64,000 nucleotides of DNA from Armatimonadota bacterium (lineage in GTDB: Bacteria; Armatimonadota; Fimbriimonadia; Fimbriimonadales; Fimbriimonadaceae). Shown here piece after piece: positions 14,950 through 23,139 of this stretch (the stretch's first letter is position 1; each line of letters starts with the position of its first letter). A program made the translations under genes and the position numbers. The stretch is taken from contig JAFDWS010000005.1 of the NCBI GenBank assembly GCA_018268375.1, forward strand, positions 1 to 64,000. The letters are read 5' to 3'. The notes below the pieces were generated by a model. It was not told where the DNA came from. It ran no database searches and was given only the letters and a program-made list of their open reading frames with translations.

Positions 14950-16449
14950 ATGAGCCCGACGGGGATCGCCTTTATCCTGCTCATGATCGTCATGAGCGGA
15001 GTTCTCGCTTACTACGGCGACATCATTGGCCGAAAGATCGGCAAGCGCCGTCACACGATCAAGCGCTTACGCCCCCGTCATACGGCGGCATTGTTCACGG
15101 CTTTGTTTGGCATGTTGGCCTCGGCCATGACGATCACCCTCCTCCTATGGCTCTCTACACCGGTCCGTGTCATGCTCCTTGAGGGGGATCGGCTCAAGGG
15201 CGAGATCAACGCATTGAAGGAGAGGAACAGGCTTGCCAATGAAAGCCTAGGAGCCAGGCAGAAGGAGCTTGAGGAGACTCGCGGTGAAGTCCAGACAGAG
15301 CGCAAGAAAGTCCAGGACGAGCAGAAGCGCCTCGCGACTACGCGGACGGAACTGACACGGCTGAAAAACGCCTCGACCGCACTCAAGCGACAGGCCCAGT
15401 TGGTCAGGGTGCAACTCGCCCAGGTCAAGGCGCAGTTCAATTCGTTGAAGCCTCAATACGATCGACTGCAAGCCGACGTCGGCAAGCTCACGACACAGAA
15501 GACATACGCGCAGACCCAATACGCTGAAATCCAAAAGCAGAACCTCGATCTTGTCCAGAAGGTTGATTCGCTAAAGCGGCAAGCAGAGACCCTCAAGGGC
15601 GACATTGAGCGACAGAAGGCGGACATTGAAGACCTGAAGAAGACGAAAACGCAGGCTCAAGAAGCCTTCGACACACAGCTCTTGCAATACCAAAGGGAAC
15701 TGAAGAGTCTGCAAACCGACGTCGACGACGCCAACTCGGAGCTGGCGCGGACGCGACAAGTTTTGTCAGCGTTTATCAGTGGGCCCGGCAACGCGTCCCG
15801 CGTCCTTCCCATCGTGTTTTCCCGAGGCGACGAATTGACCCGGATTCCTGTTGGGCGCAACCTGTCCCTTGCGGAGGCGAAGAACTACGTTCTCGCCGGT
15901 CTCGAGGCTTCTGCGAACCAGGCGGAGGCACGAGGGGCCAAGGGAGGGGTCGAGGGCCAAAGGGCAGCCTTCCTACGGGAACTCCGTGATACGAAGCACG
16001 AGCGGACGATTTCAGCCGAAGAGCAGATTGCCGCGTTGGCGCAGAGGCTTGCAGGAAAGAACACGGAGCAAGTCCTCCTCTATTCGGCGCTTTTCAACTC
16101 GTTCAAGGATGAGGCTGTCCTGCTGAACGTGCAAATTGTCCTCAATCCCGTTGTCTACAAGGCCAACGAAATGATCATCGAGACACGAATCGACGGCCAG
16201 CGCTCTGAAGAGGAGATTGTGTCGGTGCTCACAGACTTCATTCAAAACCAGTTGGGGCCGAAGGCCATCAAGGACGGAATCATTCCCGAGCAAGGCAAGG
16301 CCGCCCCGCTAGGCGAAATTCCGCCCGACGACCTGCTGACTCTCGTGCGCCAGATCAAGGGTTCAAACCGGGTCATTCGAGTCCAGTTCTTGTCGCTAGT
16401 CGAAGCGCGTGCGGCAGACAAACTTAAGTTGGAGTTCCGACTTCGATGA
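14950..16449 (+). CDS. DUF3084 membrane coiled-coil protein
   Basis: 499 residues. Two membrane segments at the N-terminus (about 5-25 and 48-68) flank a short basic loop containing DIIGRKIGKRRH, which is typical of DUF3084. A long coiled coil (about 80-265) and a C-terminal globular domain (about 270-499) follow. The family is best known in cyanobacteria, where it is also followed by a RuvC-like gene; its function is unknown. It starts 4 bases after the permease and overlaps the next gene, so it belongs to the operon. Confidence 0.88.
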   Translation: MSPTGIAFILLMIVMSGVLAYYGDIIGRKIGKRRHTIKRLRPRHTAALFTALFGMLASAMTITLLLWLSTPVRVMLLEGDRLKGEINALKERNRLANESLGARQKELEETRGEVQTERKKVQDEQKRLATTRTELTRLKNASTALKRQAQLVRVQLAQVKAQFNSLKPQYDRLQADVGKLTTQKTYAQTQYAEIQKQNLDLVQKVDSLKRQAETLKGDIERQKADIEDLKKTKTQAQEAFDTQLLQYQRELKSLQTDVDDANSELARTRQVLSAFISGPGNASRVLPIVFSRGDELTRIPVGRNLSLAEAKNYVLAGLEASANQAEARGAKGGVEGQRAAFLRELRDTKHERTISAEEQIAALAQRLAGKNTEQVLLYSALFNSFKDEAVLLNVQIVLNPVVYKANEMIIETRIDGQRSEEEIVSVLTDFIQNQLGPKAIKDGIIPEQGKAAPLGEIPPDDLLTLVRQIKGSNRVIRVQFLSLVEARAADKLKLEFRLR

Positions 16450-16868
16450 GCAGCCTTGGCGAAAAGACCGTCCTTGCCGTGGACCCCGGGAGCAGCAAGT
16501 GCGGCATGGCAGTGGTCTTTCGATCGAACGCCGGTCGCATCGACCTCGTGTGGCGAGGTGTCGTGCCTACCGAGCAGTTGCAGACCAAGATCGAGCAGAT
16601 CGCCCAGGAGCATCCGTTCTCAATGGTGATCGTTGGGTCGGGCACACGCTCAACCGAGACGGTTGGTCGAATCCGCGAGACGCTCCCTAGTGTCGGCATT
16701 TTGGTGGTGGACGAAAGGGACACGACGATGAAGGCGCGAGAGCGATATTGGGAGCACAACCCGCGGCGAGGGTGGCGACGCCTCATTCCGGCGACCCTCC
16801 AGACGCCCAAGGATCCGGTCGACGACTTTGTCGCGCTCATTCTCGCTGAACGCGTCCTCTCTGATTAG
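16446..16868 (+). CDS. RuvC/YqgF-like RNase H-fold protein
   Basis: 140 residues; ATGA overlap with the DUF3084 gene. It starts with VLAVDPGSSKCGMAVV, the first strand of the RNase H-fold resolvase superfamily with its metal-binding Asp, and ends with PVDDFVALILAE carrying late acidic residues in the expected place. It is shorter than RuvC and not a typical YqgF. Cyanobacterial DUF3084 loci carry a comparable gene. It may process nucleic acid; a direct link to the envelope operon is not obvious. The end overlaps the convergent next gene. Confidence 0.8.
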   Translation: MSSLGEKTVLAVDPGSSKCGMAVVFRSNAGRIDLVWRGVVPTEQLQTKIEQIAQEHPFSMVIVGSGTRSTETVGRIRETLPSVGILVVDERDTTMKARERYWEHNPRRGWRRLIPATLQTPKDPVDDFVALILAERVLSD

Positions 16869-17941
16869 CCCTTCTTGGTCAAGGCGCTGAGCAAAACGTT
16901 CGCGGCTTGTGGCGCGTCGCCTTCCGCCCAGCCATACCATCCGCCCTTCAGCACACCTTTGTCGAAGACGTAGAGGCTTGGGGTACCGGCCGCACCAAAG
17001 TTCTTTTCAAGGCTCCCTTCGCTATCCCAGAAGCACTCCCAAGTCGGGCTTGTCTTGGGTGGTTTCTCGCCGAGCCAGACCTGCACAAACCGAACACCGC
17101 GGTTCTTCAATCTGGTGCGGAGGTCGTTGATTTGGGCGGTTGAGACAGTCGGGCCCTCAAGATCGACGGACGTGAACAAGACGACAAGCGGGCCGAAACC
17201 CGGTGCATGGGCAAGGTCGGCGGCAGTACCGCTGGGCCACCGCACGCATTTGCCGAGAAGGGCACGTTCACCAGGGCCGGGGCTCTCGGCCATCTTCGGT
17301 GGCTTTGCCGGCACGTACCCGTGTGGCAAATGGATCTCGAACCTTTCTGCGCTAGGCGTCGTGAACGAGACGCTCTTGAAATTGATTAGGCCGATTACCT
17401 TCCCTTCAGGTGTTTGGACTCCGGTCCTGATGCGCAGCAGACGGCCATTGGGGCTGATCCAGATTTTCATGCCCATTTCGGGGTCGTCACCTTGGGGGAG
17501 TGCGAGGACGTCTGTCTTTGTCCCATCAATGGTCTCTGTCCCCGATGACTTCCATTGCGACTCCGGGGCTATCTTCGAGAAAGGGGCGTTGAACAGAAAG
17601 ATCGGATCAGCCCACCTCATGAGGAAGCCGCACTCGGGCGGCGGTTCCGAGAGTGGGGTCGAAGGCGGATACCAGACGTACTCCTTTTCGCCATGGAGGT
17701 ACGCCACCCGCGCCTTGCCCATTTGCAGATACTCGTTTCGGCCTCCCTTGTCCGTGAACAAGAGGCGTTGGAAAGAAGGTCGGCGGAACTCCCAGACACC
17801 GCTCCCAGAACCTCTGCCCGTCACGTCAAGGGTGAACTCCATCTTTGCTCCGGCCGCCGATTTATAGAGCGCCTCGGCCTTCTGAAAAGGAGTGTTCGTC
17901 GTGATGAGCACGGTGGAAACGGCCAAGCAAATGGGTGTCAA
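16865..17941 (-). CDS. Exported protein with LolA-like and thioredoxin-like domains
   Basis: 358 residues from TTG 17941, preceded by GCAGAGG; a longer TTG start (17990-17992) would overlap tmk. A short hydrophobic N-terminus looks like a weak signal peptide. Residues about 20-205 resemble outer-membrane lipoprotein carrier folds (YKSAAGAKMEFTLDVTGRG, MKIWISPNGRLLRI). Residues about 225-358 have a thioredoxin-like pattern (PLVVLFTSVDLEG, TPSLYVFDKG), but the CxxC active site is absent, so disulfide chemistry is not expected. Function unknown; envelope location inferred. Confidence 0.68.
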   Translation of the reverse strand: MTPICLAVSTVLITTNTPFQKAEALYKSAAGAKMEFTLDVTGRGSGSGVWEFRRPSFQRLLFTDKGGRNEYLQMGKARVAYLHGEKEYVWYPPSTPLSEPPPECGFLMRWADPIFLFNAPFSKIAPESQWKSSGTETIDGTKTDVLALPQGDDPEMGMKIWISPNGRLLRIRTGVQTPEGKVIGLINFKSVSFTTPSAERFEIHLPHGYVPAKPPKMAESPGPGERALLGKCVRWPSGTAADLAHAPGFGPLVVLFTSVDLEGPTVSTAQINDLRTRLKNRGVRFVQVWLGEKPPKTSPTWECFWDSEGSLEKNFGAAGTPSLYVFDKGVLKGGWYGWAEGDAPQAANVLLSALTKKG

Positions 17942-17958
17942 GTTTGCCTCTGCCCGGA

Positions 17959-18582
17959 TTATGGTGAAAGTCTTGCCGTGACCGCTGTCCAACAGGCACT
18001 CGCGACCGCTTCCGGAGGCATCGAGGCATCAACCACGACCCATCTGGCCGCATCCAAGCGAGCTTCCTCGATGAACCCCTCACGAACCCGACGGTGAAAC
18101 TCGATCGGCTCGCTGTCGAGGCGATCCTTCGCGGTCTGCCTTGCGAGGCCGGCCTCTGGGCTCAGATCGAGGAGCAAAGTCAGGTCTGGCACGAGGCCGT
18201 TCGTCGCGAAGGTGTTCCAAGCTCGGAGGGCGGCGAGGTCCAATCCGCGCCCGTACCCTTGATAGACGATGGTCGAGTCGGCGAATCGGTCACAAAGGAC
18301 CACGCTGCCCGATGCAAGCGCGGGCCGGATGACGGCGGCAACGTGTTGTGACCGGTCCGCGAGAAAGAGGAACAACTCACATCGAGTGTCGAGCGATTCG
18401 CCGTCGAGCAGGATCGAACGAATCCTCCCCCCAACGTCGCCCGCCCCCGGTTCCCGGGTCAAGCACACGCTCTTGCCCACAGCCTCGAGCCTCTCGGCCA
18501 AGAAGGCCGCGACGGTGCTCTTTCCTGCACCTTCCGGGCCCTCGAGGGTGACGAACACGAGCCGAGGATACTCCGGATACAA
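17959..18582 (-). CDS. tmk: Thymidylate kinase
   Basis: 207 residues if read from TTG 18582; GTG at 18558 is an alternative giving a more usual N-terminus (VFVTLEGPEGAGKST). Phosphorylates dTMP to dTDP. The P-loop EGPEGAGKST, the DR[F/Y] block (LCDRFADSTIVYQGYGRG) and the TREPG motif are present; the LID region is RQTAKDRLDSEPIEFHRRV. It is divergent from glcD with only 14 bases between starts, so the promoters overlap (GATACAAT at 18576-18583 is a plausible -10 for glcD). Confidence 0.95.
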   Translation of the reverse strand: MYPEYPRLVFVTLEGPEGAGKSTVAAFLAERLEAVGKSVCLTREPGAGDVGGRIRSILLDGESLDTRCELFLFLADRSQHVAAVIRPALASGSVVLCDRFADSTIVYQGYGRGLDLAALRAWNTFATNGLVPDLTLLLDLSPEAGLARQTAKDRLDSEPIEFHRRVREGFIEEARLDAARWVVVDASMPPEAVASACWTAVTARLSP

Positions 18583-18596
18583 TTCGGCCGGCTTTG

Positions 18597-20021
18597 ATGG
18601 ACGAGCGCGAAATGGTTGCTGGGCTGAGCGAGGTCCTCTCTCCTAGCCAGGTCCTCGCTGGTTCGGCCACCCACCGGACTTACGACTGCGACGCTTATAC
18701 CGTCGACCGCTCTGCCCCGACCTGCGTAGTCCTTCCCGAATCGACGGAGGAGGTCCAGGCAATCGTCCGCTGGTGCAACGAGAGCTCGGTTCCTTTCACG
18801 CCGCGAGGCGCGGGCACAGGTCTGAGCGGTGGGGCCATGCCCGCTCTCGGCGGCGTGGTCGTGAGCACGAAGAAGATGTCCCGGATTCTTGAGGTGGACT
18901 TGCCGAACCGGTGCCTCTTGGCCCAGGCCGGCGCCGTCAATATCCGCTTGTCCCAAGCGGCGGCTCCGGCCGGATTGCACTTCGCGCCGGATCCCTCCAG
19001 CCAGACCGTGTCGACCCTGGGGGGAAACATCAACGAGAACTCGGGCGGTCCTCATACGCTCAAGTACGGGGTCACCGCTCAGCACGTCCTTCAGGCGACG
19101 ATGGTGGGCTGCTCAGGAGAGATCGTCGTGCTCGGCTCGCGGGTGGCCAACGGCCCCGAGTCGTCTCTCCTTTCGCTCATCGTCGGCTCGGAGGGCACGC
19201 TTGGCATCGTGACCGAGGCGTGGGTGCGCCTGACGCCCTTGCCGAAGCACGTTGCGACAGCACTCGTCGCCTTTCCCGATTCTTCCTCAGCGACGCAGGC
19301 CGTCGTCGCAATCCTCGAGGAAGGCGTGGTTCCAGCGGCACTCGAGATGATGGACTTCAACATCATGCAGGCGCTCCGCACCGCTTTCGGCTTGGAGTTT
19401 CCCGAAGAAGCCGGAGCACTGCTCTTAGTCGAGTGCGACGGTGAAGAACCGGTCAATGACGAGCTGGATTCCGTCCTCGCGGTGTGCCGCGCATCCGGTG
19501 CCATCGATGTCCGTGTCGCCCAAGACGAGGAGGAGAGGGCGAAACTCTGGACAGCTCGTAAGAAGGGAATCGGCGCCATGGGCCGACTCGCCCCCACGAT
19601 CGTCACTCACGACGGAGTCATTCCACGCACGAGGCTCCCCGAAATGCTCGCCTACGTGTACGAGAAGGCGAGCGAAATCGGCGTAGGGGTCGCCAATCTT
19701 TTCCACGCGGGAGACGGCAACCTCCATCCATGCTTCTACTTTGACGACCGTGTCCCGGGCACGATCGAGAAAGTCGTCGCCGCTGGCGAGGAGATCCTCC
19801 GCAAGTGCCTCGAACTGGGAGGTTCGGTGACGGGGGAGCACGGCATCGGGGTTGAGAAGGCAGGCGTCTGGGGCCACTCCTTGTCACCTGCTGACCGTGA
19901 CCTGCAAATGGCCGTCCGAGACGTTTTCGGGGTCAGCGGACTTTGCAACCCGTGCAAGGTGCTGCCCGATCAAAAGGGTTGCGTCGAGCACGTGAAGCGT
20001 TGGCGCGGGGCAGCCACATGA
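18597..20021 (+). CDS. glcD: FAD-linked oxidase, glycolate oxidase GlcD type
   Basis: 474 residues from ATG 18597. It oxidises glycolate or a similar 2-hydroxy acid. The PCMH-type FAD domain (about 35-215) has PRGAGTGLSGGA, PDPSSQTVSTLGGNINENSGG and the SEGTLGIVTEAW block. The C-terminal FAD-oxidase domain has HAGDGNLHP (metal/active-site histidines) and GEHGIGVEKAG. A short Cys-containing tail (LCNPCKVLP) is typical. It is coupled to a GlcE-like gene by ATGA overlap; a GlcF iron-sulfur subunit is not in the window. Confidence 0.94.
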   Translation: MDEREMVAGLSEVLSPSQVLAGSATHRTYDCDAYTVDRSAPTCVVLPESTEEVQAIVRWCNESSVPFTPRGAGTGLSGGAMPALGGVVVSTKKMSRILEVDLPNRCLLAQAGAVNIRLSQAAAPAGLHFAPDPSSQTVSTLGGNINENSGGPHTLKYGVTAQHVLQATMVGCSGEIVVLGSRVANGPESSLLSLIVGSEGTLGIVTEAWVRLTPLPKHVATALVAFPDSSSATQAVVAILEEGVVPAALEMMDFNIMQALRTAFGLEFPEEAGALLLVECDGEEPVNDELDSVLAVCRASGAIDVRVAQDEEERAKLWTARKKGIGAMGRLAPTIVTHDGVIPRTRLPEMLAYVYEKASEIGVGVANLFHAGDGNLHPCFYFDDRVPGTIEKVVAAGEEILRKCLELGGSVTGEHGIGVEKAGVWGHSLSPADRDLQMAVRDVFGVSGLCNPCKVLPDQKGCVEHVKRWRGAAT

Positions 20022-20815
20022 TGGCCGTCGAGGAGTTCATTCAGGCTGTTGCGTTGGCACCTCGTGTCCGCCTCGAAGGTGCGGGAACGAAGGCGACGTT
20101 CATGAAGGCCGCACCCCAAGACTGCCTCACCATAAGCACCCAAAGCATTTCAGGCATAGTCAGCGTCTCGCCGGGGGATCAAATGGTGACGGTGTGGGCC
20201 GGAACCCTAGTCAGTCATTTGCAGCAAGAGCTCGCAACCCACGGGCAAGCTCTGCCCCTGCTTGATCCCAACGAGTTCGGAAAGGAGCTGGCGGGATGCC
20301 CGGGAACCGTCGGAGGTCTTCTCGCTGCGAACTTGCCCAGCGGCCTTTCCTCCCAGCACGGAGAGCCGCGCGATTGGCTGCTCCATGCTGATGTGCTCTT
20401 CCGCGGACAGCAGGCTCAATGCGGAGCGAAGGTAGTGAAGAATGTCGCTGGCTACGATGTGCACAAGTTCCTGTGCGGCACCTGGGGACAGATGGCGCCC
20501 TTCCTGCAAGTAACGCTGAAGACCTGCCCGATCCGTGCGCTGAAGGGCACGTCAGCGGTTCGCCTGCGCGCCGCGGCTTTACCGGTCTGGATTTTGCGGA
20601 CACTGCCGACACTGTTCGACCGTGTTCTGGAAGGAGCGGAAGGTTTAGTGGCCCACGACAGGGCCTCGTGTACACTTTGGAGCGACGTGCGACCACCAAC
20701 GCCCGAGGAGGGCTGGATCATCGGGCCAGCGGGGCAGGCTTGGAGCGACAATCTCCAGCCCGGCTTGACGAGAGCGGCCAAGCTCGTCTTTGACCCTGAG
20801 GACAGGTGGCAGTGA
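20018..20815 (+). CDS. glcE: FAD-binding oxidase, GlcE-like subunit
   Basis: 265 residues; ATG 20018 overlaps the glcD stop and a second ATG follows directly. Shorter than typical GlcE (about 350). The FAD-binding blocks are present: RLEGAGTKATF, MVTVWAGTLVSHLQQELATHGQALPLLDP, GTVGGLLAANLPSG and VVKNVAGYDVHKFLCGTWG. It probably pairs with GlcD as in the GlcDEF complex; electron transfer onward is not explained by genes in this window. Confidence 0.85.
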   Translation: MMAVEEFIQAVALAPRVRLEGAGTKATFMKAAPQDCLTISTQSISGIVSVSPGDQMVTVWAGTLVSHLQQELATHGQALPLLDPNEFGKELAGCPGTVGGLLAANLPSGLSSQHGEPRDWLLHADVLFRGQQAQCGAKVVKNVAGYDVHKFLCGTWGQMAPFLQVTLKTCPIRALKGTSAVRLRAAALPVWILRTLPTLFDRVLEGAEGLVAHDRASCTLWSDVRPPTPEEGWIIGPAGQAWSDNLQPGLTRAAKLVFDPEDRWQ

Positions 20816-21879
20816 GCGACATTCTGGCGTCTGCGGCAGACTTTCTCAAGGAGTCCGTCGCCCCGCATGCGAACGTCATGGATCAAGACCGGGAGGCCCT
20901 CCGTGTGGCGCTCTCAGGTCTGTGCGACCGGGGCCTCATGGCCCTACGAAGACCTGCGCAGTACGGTGGGCCCGATCTTGGGGAAGCAGAGTTTCGCGCC
21001 TTCCAGGAGATGGTGGCCCGGACGTCGGGGTCTTTGGCCTTTCTGCAGACCCAGCACCAAAGCGCGGTAAGCCTCATTGCGAAGGGTGAGAACGAGGACT
21101 TGAAGCAGCGGTACCTGCCGCTGATGGGCGACGGTCAAAAACTCGTCGGGATCGGTTTCAGCCAGTTGCGTCGGCCGGGCCCTCCTCTGCTGAGGGCCGA
21201 ACGCGTCGACGGGGGATACGTGCTCGAGGGCGAAGTCCCTTGGATCACTGGATTCGGATTTTATGCCGAGGTCCTGGTCGGAGCCAGCTTGCCTGACGGG
21301 GTCGCGGTCTTTGGAATCGTGCCCTTCGTGCCAAGTGACGGTATTCGTTTCGGAGACGTCATGCGGCTGGCCGCCATGGAGTCGCCTCAGACCGTCTCGG
21401 CGAACCTTGAGTCTTTCTTCGTGCCTGATTCCCAAGTCTCCTTCACAAAGCCATCCGGCTGGATCCATGAAAACGACCTGATCAATATCACGATCCAGGG
21501 TTTCTTCGCAATCGGTTGCGCGCTGGCAGGCCTCGATGTCTTGGCCCGTGCCGCCGAGCGGAGGCCAGCTGAGTTCCTGATGGACGCCCACCGTCAGCTC
21601 GGAGCAGAGGTCCTCGAGTGCCGGGCAGCCATGGTTCGCGCCCAAGACTCATCGACAGAGGACATGACAACGGAGGAGAAACTCCAGGTCAGGGCGTGGG
21701 CAATCGACCTTGCCGTCCGCTGCGCGCACGCGGGAGTCGCCGCGTCGAGCGGGGCAGCCAACAGCATCCACCACGATGCGCAGCGCGTCTATCGAGAAGC
21801 CTTGGTGTACACCGTCAGCGCTCAAACGACGCCTATCATGAAAGCCACCCTGGAACGGTTGGCCCGTCGTGGCAGGTAA
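20806..21879 (+). CDS. Acyl-CoA dehydrogenase-like flavoprotein
   Basis: 357 residues from GTG 20806; GTG 20812 (GTGA overlap) is equally possible. The fold pattern is that of acyl-CoA dehydrogenases: N-terminal helices with LRRPAQYGGPDLGEAEFRAF, a middle beta domain (RAERVDGGYVLEGEVPWITG), and a C-terminal helical domain ending with SIHHDAQRVYREALVYTVSAQTT. The C-terminus resembles DszC/HpaH-type monooxygenase relatives more than classical dehydrogenases, and the usual catalytic Glu in a GGxG[Y/F] block is not seen. Substrate unknown; translationally coupled to glcE. Confidence 0.82.
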   Translation: MAVSDILASAADFLKESVAPHANVMDQDREALRVALSGLCDRGLMALRRPAQYGGPDLGEAEFRAFQEMVARTSGSLAFLQTQHQSAVSLIAKGENEDLKQRYLPLMGDGQKLVGIGFSQLRRPGPPLLRAERVDGGYVLEGEVPWITGFGFYAEVLVGASLPDGVAVFGIVPFVPSDGIRFGDVMRLAAMESPQTVSANLESFFVPDSQVSFTKPSGWIHENDLINITIQGFFAIGCALAGLDVLARAAERRPAEFLMDAHRQLGAEVLECRAAMVRAQDSSTEDMTTEEKLQVRAWAIDLAVRCAHAGVAASSGAANSIHHDAQRVYREALVYTVSAQTTPIMKATLERLARRGR

Positions 21880-22498
21880 TGTACTTCCAGTGCGCCGGCT
21901 CATTCTCATCGCGTCCCTGGCGTCCTCTGCCAGCGCATTCGCCGACCACGAGATCACGGTTCCCAAGGGTCGAAAGCTCCTTGACGGCCAATTTCGCGCA
22001 GAGATTCTCGGAGTGCCAGGAGAGCGGACAACACGGGCGTGGCTGGGGGCCGGATTTCTCAAAGCCTTCGATCTGGAACTGACGTCGTCGCGCGGCCAGG
22101 ACACAGATTGGCGGTCGAGCTTCGATTTTTCGTACAACTATTCGCCTCCAATCATGGATGTTGCGCCGGGCGTCAGCATCGGCGTCCAGGACGCGCTAAA
22201 CGTCACCGAAGAGGGCCGTGCAGCTTTTCTGGCGGTCACCTATCGCTATGGCAACGAAGGGGCGTTGAACCAGGACATCCCGACTGATCTGACCCTCGGC
22301 ATTTGGTCGAGGAAGACCGGCCTCGCATTCTTTGGCGTGAACTTGCCCTTCAGCGAGACGTTTCGCTTGATCGGGGAACACAACAGCAAGAGGCTCGCTG
22401 GCGGCTTTGAGTTGCGCGCGCGGCCAGGGATCGTTTTCAAGACGGTGTTTGAGGCGGGCGGGACCCAGTTTGGTCTGTCGCTGAACACGAAGTTTTGA
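21869..22498 (+). CDS. Small secreted or outer-membrane protein
   Basis: 209 residues; GTG 21869 overlaps the previous gene by 11 bases. A signal peptide is visible (RRLILIASLASSASAFA, cleavage before DHE). The mature part is rich in amphipathic strands with aromatic ends (DWRSSFDFSYNYSPPIMD, GRAAFLAVTYRYGNEGA, TQFGLSLNTKF) and ends in Phe, like a small beta-barrel or OmpW/YfaZ-type protein. No named family is recognised. The 3' end overlaps plsC (opposite strand) by 62 bases. Confidence 0.6.
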   Translation: MAGNVLPVRRLILIASLASSASAFADHEITVPKGRKLLDGQFRAEILGVPGERTTRAWLGAGFLKAFDLELTSSRGQDTDWRSSFDFSYNYSPPIMDVAPGVSIGVQDALNVTEEGRAAFLAVTYRYGNEGALNQDIPTDLTLGIWSRKTGLAFFGVNLPFSETFRLIGEHNSKRLAGGFELRARPGIVFKTVFEAGGTQFGLSLNTKF

Positions 22499-23132
22499 CC
22501 GCTAACCCGGCTTCGTTGGCGGCGCGTGCAATGCGCTCCCTAAGCTCTTGGGCAAACTGCGACCGGTCTTGTTTCTCATTGCCAGTGGTCGGGAGGTCGG
22601 CGTACCGGAAAGGTTCGCCGTAGACGACCGTAAACTTCGCCCGCTTGGGCTTCTTTGCTCCTCTTGGATAGGACTGGAACGTGCCATTGATGCCGACTGG
22701 CAAGATCGTCGCACCGGTGCGTTTGGCGAGGACGGCGATGCCGGACTGAATCACCTTCATTTCCTCTCCATTGCCCCGCGAACCTTCGGGAAAGACGAGG
22801 ACGGCGGAACCCTCTTGTAACCACTCGATGGTCTTGCGGATCGTTGCCGTGTCGCTCTCTCCTCGACGCACGGGATAAGCCCCGAGACTCCGGATCAACC
22901 CACCGAACAGTCTCGATCTGAACAGTTCCTCCTTGGCCATGAAACGGAGGGGTCGAGGGCAGGTCGCGCCGACGATCGGCGGGTCGAAGTGGCTGACATG
23001 GATCGGCGCCACGAGGAGGGGGCCGCTCATGGGAACCCTCTCCGCTCCAACGACTTTGAGCCCGCCCAGGCAACGGAACCCGCAGCGAGCGAGGAACGCC
23101 GCCGTGCGGTACCAAAGGATGTTCACGCTCAT
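22437..23132 (-). CDS. plsC: 1-acylglycerol-3-phosphate O-acyltransferase
   Basis: 231 residues from ATG 23132. Makes phosphatidic acid from lysophosphatidic acid at the inner membrane. The acyltransferase blocks are clear: HVSHFDPP (the HxxxxD catalytic motif), FMAKEELFRSRLFGGLIRSLGAYPVRR, FPEGSRGNGEEM and VGINGTF. The C-terminal tail is short and polar. It is the last gene of the minus-strand run from 27470 and overlaps the convergent gene at 21869. Confidence 0.93.
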   Translation of the reverse strand: MSVNILWYRTAAFLARCGFRCLGGLKVVGAERVPMSGPLLVAPIHVSHFDPPIVGATCPRPLRFMAKEELFRSRLFGGLIRSLGAYPVRRGESDTATIRKTIEWLQEGSAVLVFPEGSRGNGEEMKVIQSGIAVLAKRTGATILPVGINGTFQSYPRGAKKPKRAKFTVVYGEPFRYADLPTTGNEKQDRSQFAQELRERIARAANEAGLAVKTSCSATDQTGSRPPQTPS

Positions 23133-23139
23133 TGCTGAC

